This document shows, piece after piece, positions 46,830 to 57,090 of a DNA stretch of 64,000 nt. Every line of letters starts with the position of its first letter. The first letter of the stretch is position 1. The position numbers and the translations under genes are program-made. This DNA comes from Diphasiastrum complanatum (taxonomy: Eukaryota; Streptophyta; Lycopodiopsida; Lycopodiales; Lycopodiaceae): positions 1,989,629 through 2,053,628 of the forward strand of contig CM055102.1 in NCBI GenBank assembly GCA_029204225.1. The letters run 5' to 3'. The notes below the pieces were generated by a model. It had not been told where the DNA came from and did no database searches. It was given only the letters and a program-made list of their open reading frames with translations.

Positions 46830-49424
46830 AATTTGCACGCCTTTCTGAATTTCTGATAATTTGTTGATCTAGCTTTATATCGGATTTGAATACGCCTGTA
46901 GAACCATTGAAATAGTTGGATGATTTAACTATTTTTGAGATGTTCCACCGCGTTGTGTATTTCGATGAAATGCTGCTCTGGCTTGCCAATGCGATTTCCC
47001 CATTCCTTGTGATGACCAAATACTTAGACTTCCGTAAGCTTTTGCAAAAAATGATGCATGATGTCGTAAAATGTGCTACAATATTAGAGATACAAATATT
47101 GTCATATTAATCATTTTAAATTTAGCATATGTGCAATGAGATTATAAATCGAAGAGTTAGTTACATTGAAAAGAGATTTACCATATAATGCGTAATATGA
47201 TCTTCACCCCAGGCGTCTTTAACTGCATCCACAAACTCAATTGTTGATTTCTCAATTAGTAGGACATCAGTATCAGATAGTTTATCTTTTCTGAGCAATT
47301 TGGCCATGTTGTCAAGCTTTGTCCAGACTTCAACTTTTTTAATCCTCGTTGTTCCTTTTTCTTCAAAATCCTTTGTGGCATTGAGTACATCTATCCAAAT
47401 TGAGTACTGGATTTTAGTTGGTTTTCTGGAATGATTTGATAAGAAACAACGAGCTTTGGATCCTCCTATACTTGGTTTGCATGGGATGTTTCCCGTTTTT
47501 CTTGAAAGCTTCTCGTCCTTTTGTATTTTAACGTGTCTTTTATGAAGTCCCGCTTTTGATCAAACTTCTTCCAATCGAGCTCTATTTGGCTAATGACTCT
47601 GGCTTAGTATTCCAAGAAAACCAGATATGAAGGTATATCAATTTCTTGATAATTCTAACCTCTCCATGTAGTGTACAAATGTGAACATTTTTAAGCGGAA
47701 TCGGTAATACTGGTTTCCAAGTCGGATCTTCTATATCCCTTGAAACTCTCGTGCTCTTCGACATGTCATGTGTAGTTTTCATGCAATAGAGGCATGGATG
47801 TTTTGAATTTGCTCCATTTGAGATGTTGAACATGCACTTCAACGACTTCAGGTCTCCAGCCAAATGCCATTCCACCTTAAAATCACCTATTCCAGGGACA
47901 TTGAGTGGTGTGTCGCTCATATGATTCTTAATTATCTCTGGATATTCTGTTTTACTAAAAATCCAAAATAGAATGTCATGATCTTCTTTTAAAACCTGTT
48001 TGAAACGCAAAATCATGAACTATTTTAGGAGAATTGAACTCAGACCTATAATAACAGAACAATATTAGCTTAAAACACAAAACCATTAATTCTTGAAATG
48101 AATTAGTTGCTAGTACTCAATAGAATAGATTTAAACCTGGAAAGCTGCCAACCACCAGATATTATTTTTGGACTGCACACTGAAATAAAGACTCTCCGAG
48201 TTTATCGTATTGCTTAATGCTCCATTCATAAGTGTAACACTAACCCTTTCCAGCTTTTGTCCCTTTATTACTTCTGATTCATCTAACTTGAGAACTAATA
48301 TCAATTTTTCAACACTTTCATTTGTGATTCCATAAAACTTTACAATAAATCTCAGTAAATGATTCAGATCTACAAACATATTGTTGGTAGAATCATATGA
48401 CAAAGTGCCATGTTTTGAGTTATAAATTTCATGAATATGGTAAGGAATACCAATGATGTTTTGCAAACCCTTGTTTAACACATCCCTCTCTAATTTGATT
48501 TGAAAGGGCTGGGGAATAGGAAATTTTTTCATATGTACTTGTCCAAATGCCTCTTTGATAATTTTAAACATTGTGTCATATGCATCCCTGCTAATACCAG
48601 AATAATCATATGCCCCTTGTATCAATTTTCGGTCAATGATCTTGCCAACTTCGCCCATAAGGGCCTCTGCAATCTTGGACTTGATTCAAGAATATCGTTG
48701 ATTTCCAAGTAGACTCGTTGTTGACTTGGCTGTAAGTACTGCACTCAAAGACTTTTCAATCATGTCCTTGTCTTTCAGATTTTCATTGGTGACTAAAGCT
48801 AATCTGCAAAAGAAAAATAAGATTTAGAAAAAAAACAATTCAAAACCATTGAGTGCTAGATGAAACAAAACACATGAATAGTTTAAAACATAATCTTACT
48901 TGAAAGCATATATTCTTTTTTTCCGTTGAACCCCACTTGTTGAAAGCTCGTCAATACTTTTTAAAATAGCTCTTTTTCGCTTATTGTTCAGTATTTTCTG
49001 CCGTAATGTGTTTACTTCTACATTTATTTGACAATATGAGGTACGCAATGTTTGTACAATTAGTTTCATATTGTCAGTCTCTTGGTTGAGGTTTAATATA
49101 ATATCTTGCAAACGAGAATTATCTATCTTCAAGATTTCATTCTCTTCTTTTGTTTGCAAAAAAATAGTTTCTCTTTCTTTCACAATAACCCAATAGACCA
49201 TTGTGTCCTTCACACAAAAACAGTATGAGTTGTGTGATCGATCTAAAATTTGGATGTTGCATTGAGCTTGGATCGATTGGATACAAACTTCCTTCAACCC
49301 ATAGATCACAATGTTTCCTGTCTTCCATCCTTTGGTGAGCTGGTAAGGTGGAACCCTTCGGATTTTTTCTCGACAATGGAGCATATTCTGTGGGAAGATC
49401 AATATGGAGATGATATTTAGACAT
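46830..49424 (-). CDS. Transposase-like gene with N-terminal coiled coil (unclassified)
   Basis: Minus-strand, multi-exon. From the 5' side: 49402-48896, ending in a long coiled coil (ILKIDNSRLQDIILNLNQET) and a basic tail; 48658-48131, including KLDESEVIKGQKLERVSVTL, a possible first acidic strand; 48016-47582, with FKVEWHLAGDLKSLKCMFNI followed by CLYC; then about 47560-47160, with NIPCKPSIGGSKARCFL and KSTIEFVDAVKDAWGEDHI; and a terminal piece to about 46830. An acidic strand, then HLxGDLKxLK, then a CxxC zinc pair recalls RNase H-fold (DDE/D-type) transposases with inserted zinc fingers. I cannot place it in a named superfamily. Exon joins were not phase-checked, and each piece is open. 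Alternatives are a domesticated transposase or a host nuclear protein. Confidence 0.45.
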
Positions 49425-49551
49425 CTTAATAATCGATAGATTAATCTAGTAGAAAACCAATTTGTTATATATCTTGTAAGTTATTAAAACTCGTCTTAAT
49501 TAAAAAAAAATTAATTGAAAAAGTTTGAAATGACCTTGGCGCTCTTTTTGA

Positions 49552-51159
49552 TCCATCACACTCCATGTTTCTTGTTTGATATGCAAAATCAATGCGGATT
49601 CGATGTTGTGCTCCATTCATGGCAAGAGGGTGACACTGATGCCCAAGGACATGCTTGTTGTCATGAGGCTTCGAAGCACCTATGACAGCATTTTTAAGTC
49701 TGGATTCACACAGAGGCAAGTTCCTCTTGAAAGGGGGCATGTCCCACCCCGCAAAAAGAGAAAGCAAGCATAGCCCAAACATTCGCAACTCAAGCCCAGG
49801 TCTCCCAGCTCTTCACCCTCACCTCCTCCCATTAGAAAAGATCTGGCTAGTACGTCCGAAATTCCACTGGTTGAGAGTCCTCCCGTAACCTCTGATCTTC
49901 AACTGCACGATTCTCCTTCTATACATGAGGATGACCTAAATACAGTGGTAGACATGATTGTTTCTGATGTTGATGCAACTGATAAAGAGTTGCACATTAG
50001 ACTTCCGAATGAACCTAAAAACACATTTTTTTATTCTGAGAGCTACATTGATTTTGACCTGTATATAGTCAAGAAAATAGATGATCTCGGAGGGGAGTTT
50101 ATGTTTTGTATAGACAATATTAATTTTGCAATGCATATCAAAGACCCGCATTGTAGGGAGCTAAAAGAGAAGACCTCATATATCTCAGACACAGTAGTTG
50201 AATCTGCTTGTGCATACTATCCACATAAATATACATATACAGTCACGAAGGAGATTTCTTTTGTATCTCCATTTTTTGGGCATCTGTTGAATAAAGAGAG
50301 GAAAGCCAGAAGGCTCTTTAGGCACACCAGCAAAGAGGCATCAATGTTCATCATCCCATACTGTTCAAAGTAAGATAGTTTCTTCTTGTAAAGTCTATTT
50401 TAAGTAAGATTTTTCTTTTGGAAACTCTTATAGATTCTAGTAATTCATTGCTTGTCTCTTTATGGCAGCAAACATTGGAGTGTGCACGTCATATCCATGA
50501 AGGTGGATTCAATTGAAAGCTGCACACATGTGTGCATGACAATGAATTCTTTGCATGCCACCCATTCCATGATTAAATCCATGTACAAAAGGATGGTGGA
50601 GCTATTGCCCAGGCCAGATGGGTTGGTTGTAAATACCAACATAGAGGTTGTTGATGCAAAGGTAAAAGGAATCTTTTTACGTATTTTATTTGCATGATGG
50701 CATGTAGTTTAGAATTATATTGAATTATACTTTAATAATTTTTCGCTGTGATTTCTCAGTCTTTGCAACAAGACGATGCTTTCAGTTGCGGATGGTATTC
50801 AATCTGGAACGTTAAATCGTTCTTGGATTGGTTATGGTGCAACCTCCAGATGGTAGTATCCATGAGGTATTTTTTTCAATGTTCCAGTATCCTGATGATA
50901 TATTGTTAACTTTGTGAATTTATATATTTAATAACATTGGCTAATACATACATACACTCGATATTTTTTTTTGGAGTTCCAATGTCCTGAGGTATCAACA
51001 AATGCGATTCATCAGTATCGGCATGAAATGTTGGAAATTTTACTATCACGTGCAAGGCCCTACAAGCATGAAGGTGCCTCGGATGAACCTGCTAGGGGAT
51101 CCGTGGATAAGGTTACAGTGCTCAAGGATATGCCTCAGGCACCTTTGATTGAAATGTAA
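49552..51159 (+). CDS. Histone H3-like/Ulp1 (C48) protease fusion, one in-frame stop
   Basis: The open frame from 49552 reads NADSMLCSIHGKRVTLMPKD, then a region ending LRS. This matches the C-terminal part of histone H3 (the LCAIHAKRVTIMPKD region, loop 2 and alpha-3). Earlier H3 helices are absent: an in-frame TGA at 49549 and no nearby AG leave the 5' end unresolved. After a basic RKKRKQA comes a TAG (49771-49773). The same frame then continues through a Ser/Pro linker to 50369 with no other stop. Splicing GTAAGA/...GGCAG at about 50369/50469 gives NKHWSVHVISM (catalytic His). The next exon holds CMTMNSLHATHS, with Asn where C48 peptidases have Asp. The exon 50760-50849 gives SLQQDDAFSCGWYSIW (oxyanion Gln and nucleophile Cys). 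A last piece (about 50957-51159) ends PQAPLIEM. Ulp1-family enzymes cleave SUMO-like proteins and are frequent cargo of plant DNA transposons. Confidence 0.6.
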
Positions 51160-51666
51160 ATATAGTTCTGACAGACACATAGAAATATATCATCACATGA
51201 TGATCCATAGAACAATAAATAGGCAAATAGAAAGTGGGCTATTACTGAATGCCACAAATATATTATATCGATTTCAAAAACAATGTACATTTTTCAAAAT
51301 ACTAAATACAAATTGCTTGATGAAATCTTAAAGTCATTTGAGACTTCTTTGTATTCCTTTTTTTTTGAAAAAGTACATTGATGTTGCTCGTATATCATCC
51401 CAATGTTTATGCAGTTTCAACAATTTCTACGCTTCTATTTAAGTCCTTGCACTCTATGCGACTTTCTGTCTTGGTCTTACCTGTACATCAAAGAAACTTG
51501 TTAAACAATATCAACATTGAGAATGTCAAATGAAATATTGCAATACCGAAAACACTGAAACATGTTTAAATAAAATCATTGAAAGTCATTTCAAATGAGT
51601 ACTAGAATAAATACACATACACCTACCAATCTCTCGTTGACTCAAAAACAGAAGTGTTTAGGAATA

Positions 51667-52811
51667 TCATATTGCAACAATGTAAGCTCTGATCGAATGT
51701 GATCGAGTGTCTTCTTTCACCTCAATTGTTGTAAGAGTAGAATTATTTTTCCTCGCTTGAATTTCTATTTGATCTTGATGATTCACTGTAAAATCCTGAT
51801 CCAATGCTTTCCATCCGTTGCCAACTTTGGACCATCTTCTATAATAAAATGTTAAAGAAAGCACTTGTTTTTCTATAAGATATCTAAATTTTATTGACGA
51901 TCTATTAACTATGCACTCAATATTGCCATTACTCTTTTTATTCCAATGATCATCAAGGAGGCTTGATAACATATTGTCTGTTAAATCACTACAAATAAAC
52001 ATTGTCACTGTTTTACGAATATTACATTCAACAAAAAAATCAACAAAAATTGCATTAGGCAAAAACCAGTGCAATCTATTGTTTTTTGAACCTGTGCTAC
52101 ATTTCATACAGTTTTGAATGTCCATAAAAAACCTTGATCGGAAGCTCTCTACTATGGTGGAATCTGGAGGAATCCATTCTTCGCTTGAGAAAGAGGGTAA
52201 TGGTATCGCCTCTAATTTTCCACCTAAACTAGATGGTGTGTAAAATGAATCATAGAAGAAAATACAAGAATCCAAAAGTAATCTCGTGGAGCGGTTCTTG
52301 TATTGCAGAAGACCAATATCAGAATGAATAACGTCCATGATGTCGACAAGGGATTGTATAGGTTGCCATTCGATTATGCTTGATGAATACAAATCTGCAC
52401 AAATCCATAAAACTATATGTCATTTAAATACCCAGATACACGTCTAAATGATTAATGCAAAGCTCAAAGCAAAAAAATTCTCCAAAACTTACAATTGCAT
52501 TTGAGTCTGTCATTTGAACTTACGCCTTCCACTCTAATTTCCTTATGCATGTAGACATGTTGAATCAAGACCTCTGAAATGGATCGACCACCGGGTGAAA
52601 CTTTGAAGTCTAAAATTCTACCTTTCCAAAAATTCCTATAATCCATATTTGATTTTCTCTTTTTACCAAAAACACCTCTTGAGGAGGGATGCATTAGAAC
52701 CCAGTGAAATTTTCTATAGATACATGGTATCCAAGAGCCATCAGAGTCTTTTTCATTACAAACAAAAACTGAGACAATATTACTTTGTGGTCTACGACTT
52801 CCGGAAGCCAT
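51667..52811 (-). CDS. Intact two-exon gene, possible BAH-like domain
   Basis: ATG at 52811 (MASGSRRPQSNIVSVF). Exon 1, 52811-52496, ends at a GTAAGT donor; exon 2, 52394-51667, follows GTGCAG. They join in phase (AAT T/AT TTG) to 347 residues with no stop. Residues 20-130 include WIPCIYRKFHWVLMHPSS, FWKGRILDFKVSPGGRSISE, VLIQHVYMHKEIRV and, after the splice, SSSIIEWQPIQSLVDIMDVI. A binding strand, a (W)KGRI strand, a strand ending HVYMHKEI and a later E-x-xSxxxDxI segment follow the layout of BAH domains (compare VRWFYRPEET). This is pattern matching, not a database hit. The C-terminal 200 residues are unrecognised. It is transcribed away from the H3/Ulp1 gene's far side and converges on it. 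A chromatin-reader role is inference. Confidence 0.5.
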
Positions 52812-53190
52812 TACAAAGCTAAAAGAAGATGAACAACAGAGTTTGGAACAAAATATAGTTGAATCAGTATGAAAATAAATAACCAAATTTGTAATAAATG
52901 TTGGCGGTCTTTCGTAAATCATATATGTTAGTCTAACTACAGTTAGATCAAAATAGACTTACTTTAACCACAAGTGTTAGGTCTCGGGCACTTAGGAAAC
53001 TCATGGGCAGCAATTACGGTCCAATCACAAGTCAAGACCCTGCCCGACGGGAGTTTTAAATTGTATAAAAATATGACCGGAAAGTTCCAAAAAAAAAAAT
53101 CGACCGGTAACAACGTTACGATCTTTCACAGGTGTAAATATATAACTGGGCCAAGTACACGTCGAATAGTTGAAAAGTCAAAAACAACAT
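52812..53190. other. Upstream flank of the BAH-like gene
   Basis: No gene recognised. Presumed promoter of the minus-strand gene at 51667-52811. A GACCGG word occurs twice (near 53075 and 53102). The CACGTGTG motifs and GATATCGCC inverted repeats of 44.3-45.1 kb do not recur here, so no matching transposon end is visible. Confidence 0.35.
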
Positions 53191-55108
53191 CTTGACAAAA
53201 GGCCCTTTTGGTGCTCAAAACTCCTCTAATGATTATAATCAACATTGCGTAAGCGGCTGCCATTCACCGGAGTATCAAATCGTTTTCCATCCAAGTGCTC
53301 AAGAATTACTACGCCATAGTTCAAGATTTCCTTCACTTTATCATAATGGTGCAGGGAATCTTATTGGAAGATTCAACTTGGCCATTCCCTCTGGGATACT
53401 AGGGAGTACTAAATCTGTGTATAACAAAAAACATCTTCTAGTAAACACTTTATTGTTTGATTAACAAAGTATGTACCCCGGTCACTGACAATCTCGATCG
53501 GACATCCAAATCTGATTATAATATTTTGACATAGAAACTTGCCATAGATTTCGCATCAGCAACTTTGACAGCTTTGGCTTCAACCCACTTGGTCATGTAA
53601 TCAGCTGCTACGATGATGTATCAGGCCTGAGATCCTTGCGCGACAGGGTGAATAGGTCCAACATAATCTAGTCCCCATTTTTCAAACGGTGCTTGCGATA
53701 AAACCGGATGCAAGAGTTCATAGTTCTGTCGAGTAGGCCGTCATGCTCGCTGGCAAACATCACATGTCTGAATAACATTTTATGTGTCCTTGTGAAGTTT
53801 AGGCCACCAACAACCTAATTGTAAAAGTTTGTGAATAGTAATATCTATAGAGAAGTGTCCCCTCCACTCATGCCATCATGTGAAAACATGATTAAATCTG
53901 GTACTTCATGAGGTAAAACACACCTTCGTAAAATATTATCTGATCCACGATGATACAATTATCCTGCAATTAATTGATAAGGTTGAGTCTTATGAATCAA
54001 TTGTCTCTTCTGTACTTTTGTCAGGGAGTCATTTGGTTGTCCTAGCATCAGGTACTCAACAATATCTGCTGCCCACTCAGGACTGCTTCAACATTGAATA
54101 ACGCAGCATCTGGCAGTTCATCATCCACTTCAGTGTTAATGGGTGCGGATTCGATTCGTGAAACGTGATCGGCTAGATAATGTTGTTTCCCATTTCAAAC
54201 TACAATTCGAAAGTCAAATTCAGTCAATAACAATAACCATCTTGCAATACGTCCAGTATTGTACGTCTTGTTTACCAAGTAAAGTAACGGTTGATGATCC
54301 GTATAAAATGCAAAGTGCATTTCCATGAGGTAGTGACGAATTTCCGAACAGAAAAAATCATGGCTGCTTTGATCTTCTCATCAAATTGCAACTGCAACTT
54401 TTCCATCTGTTTTTGCTGGTTCTTCCCAAGTTTCTCGAGCTCATTGAGCATCATTTCTATAGTAGCATTGGCATTCGTTGATGCAATAGTGGTGGATGTC
54501 GTAGTAATCTGCCCTGTTGTATAAGGCAACATACTGATATTTGGCTCCTCATCTGAATCTTCATCCTCGTCCCGAATTGCATCGTCCATAGCATTTTGCA
54601 AGAGTGCATACTCATTATGGCATTTCAACTCACGTCTGATCCATTTAGGTAGATCTGACAAAAACCACATAATCATGGCATTTTCGTTAATCAGCTCAGG
54701 TTCGCATTCAGATCTAAGACATTTCACCCATTCAATATAATCTCGAACCATTTCTTGCTATCCCATTTTAATTTTACTTAAAAGTAGAAAAGGGTCTTCC
54801 ATAAACTTTCGCTGTTTGAACCGTGTGATAAGGGCTCACTTAACAACCTCCCAATCTATATACTCAGTTTCGTCTCGGTCATAGTACCAATCTTGTGCTG
54901 CGCCTGTTAAGGCCACAGGAAACAATTTAAGCTTATTTTGAGGATAAATCTCACCATAGACCTCACAGGATTCAGCATAGATATGAAGAAATCTAACTAG
55001 ATCTGTTAATCCATTATATTTGGGTAGATCCAAACGGGGTGCTCTTCTAGCAATAATTGGATTGACTTCCTGTAAACCACCTCCAAGATCAGCTCCAGGG
55101 GCAGCCAT
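53191..55108 (-). pseudogene. Internally deleted Ty3/gypsy element (gag, RNase H, integrase)
   Basis: Read from 55108 down. Gag starts MAAPGADLGGGLQEVNPIIA, then FPVALTGAAQDWYYDRDETE (typical gypsy gag core), and continues in another frame with WVKCLRSECEPELINENAMI and an acidic, coiled-coil stretch. Near 54355 it jumps straight to RNase H (about HFAFYTDHQPLLYLVNK), so protease and nearly all of RT are deleted. Integrase follows (CDVCQRA, EKWGLDYVGPIHPVAQG, TKWVEAKA), with another deletion before the C-terminal GKRFDTPVNGSRLRNV near 53250. Several stops and frameshifts. It is not functional. Confidence 0.85.
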
Positions 55109-55900
55109 CTTTACAAATTTAGATTAAGCAGACAATGAGATTAGATCTAGATTTTTTAATCACAACTATCTCAGATCAGATCTGCTAGATCTATTCCATT
55201 TTTCAAGAATCTGATTCTATATCATGAAAAAGTTTTCGAGATTTGATCAATCGATACTTCTCAAAAATGATAAATCTCTCAGAATCCAGTTCAAAATATA
55301 TCATATTTGATCCAAATTTTGACAGAGACTTGATTTGAAAAATTAGAAACTTAAAATAGGTCTGGTGAAGGTTCACTAGGCGAAGATTGGCTCGACAAAG
55401 GTTCAATAGTGGTATTTTGGGCAAAAAAAACTATCTGAACCTTGGGAAATAACCTTCGCCAACCTCTCAGGTGAAAGATCCGATTGCTTTTTCTTTCATT
55501 TCTATTCTACACTCTAGTTTCACTCACACAGGTCACAGAAGCTAGATAAGCCATTGACAAGCAAGGCAACCTATAGTTTTGGTAAGAAAAATAGACTAGA
55601 ACTTTGATTTTTGGATCTTATGCTACTCATTCATAGATCAGCCATGAGAAATAATATCTAATTCTTATGGATTTATAGACCATAAGTAGCTAAACTCAAA
55701 CATGAATCTAAACTAAGATTGCAAGAGAATGAATGGGCGACTTCAATAATAGATGTTATAAGACAATTTAGTGTTAAATTTTTTAAGTGATTATGCTATA
55801 ACTTTCAATTGATAGAGAATATTTTGTGCACAATTGTTCAATGCACCTGAAATAGGTTTATTGTAACAAGAATAAAAAGGATCTATTGATGGTAAATCAC
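55109..55900. other. Gypsy 5' flank and unassigned sequence
   Basis: AT-rich sequence upstream of the deleted gypsy gag; it may hold the element's leader or 5' LTR, but no boundary was found. No gene recognised. Confidence 0.35.
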
Positions 55901-56614
55901 TTGCTCTTCTTTAGTGCTACTTCGAATCAAGTGTTGTAATGCTACTCAAACCAATCGTTGTTAATACGTATGCTCTTGCCTTGCTCCAATGGTTGCTCAA
56001 ACAAATCTACCATTGATCATGACAAAGATCAGAAGTGTTAGCCTCAACACGAGTTAGAGAGAGAAAGATAGAGATATAACAATCAAAAAATATGTGGATC
56101 CAAAATGGCATGAGATTGCTACAAAGCTTTGGTTCTTCCTCACAAAATATGAGGAGAGCTACACATATTTATGGAGTTTGAGATAGCTCGAGGTAGAACC
56201 ACATCCATCCATCATTTAATGACATCTAAAGTGAAAACTAGAGTCTATGTGACATTTGTCACTTCTCATGCATGAAACTCTACCAACTTTTTCCAAGTGT
56301 GCTAGTTCTAACTAGATATGTACAAATCATCATGCATGTGTCCATTACACTTTGTGAATGCCTTGCATGTCACTATGGATCACTTACAATTAATGCATGT
56401 GAATTGCCACAAGTTTCTACAAGCATAATTTTGCTAATTCTATGTCTACAAACTATATGCAAGTTGTACTCATCATTCTAGATGTGACATCTCCATGTAG
56501 CTCAAGTTCTATCTAGGCCAAACTTGGCATTTTGCATTTATGAACAACATACTTGCATGGTACAATATTTGTAGCAAGCCTAAAGACAAGATGGATTATT
56601 TTTCCATTTGAACA
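55900..56614 (-). repeat. 3' LTR of truncated copia (left end approximate)
   Basis: On the minus strand the LTR begins TGTTCAAATGGAAAAA at 56614, right after the purine tract AGGAGGAG. The purine tract and the TGTT-AAAT start match the older copia at 42.13 kb, so both belong to one family. The distal boundary was not found. Confidence 0.5.
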
Positions 56615-57090
56615 CTCCTCCTAAAAACAGTCTATATAGATTTTTGATATGCTCTATCACTTGCAAAATCCGAGTCAGAATAACCAACAATAGAAAGATC
56701 TTCACTTTTATACAATAAACCATAATCAAAGGTTGAAGATATATATCTAAGCATTCTCTTGGCCATTTTCCAATGATAAATAGTAGGATTTTGCATAGAC
56801 TGGCTCAACTTATGAACACTAAAGCTTATGTCAGGTCTAGTTATTGTGAGCCAAATTAAGGAGCCTATAAGACTCCTAAAAAGTGTGATGTCCACGAAGG
56901 ATCTTTCATCACTCTTGTTAGGGTCTTTTACATTTTGCTCCATAGGAGTTTCTATACTCTTACAATCTAACATATTGAACGTTTTAAACATTGAAAGAGC
57001 ATACTTTGATTGACATACAAAAGCTTTATCTTTAAGAAAGTCAATCTCTAATCCTAGAATGTAGTGAATTTTTCCAAGATCTTGCATCTT
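56615..57090 (-). pseudogene. Copia RT/RNase H fragment, truncated at both ends
   Basis: Starts within RT at about 57087 ([20 protein letters not shown]) and runs to VGYSDSDFASDRAYQKSI. It then jumps directly to the purine tract, so most of RNase H is deleted. It is close in sequence to the copia at 42.0-43.4 kb. Its right end joins a gypsy integrase in the same orientation. Confidence 0.88.

Noticed and set aside
52812-53190. Right end of the putative transposon
   Set aside because: Neither CACGTGTG words nor the GATATCGCC inverted repeat recur here, so no terminal repeat can be claimed.
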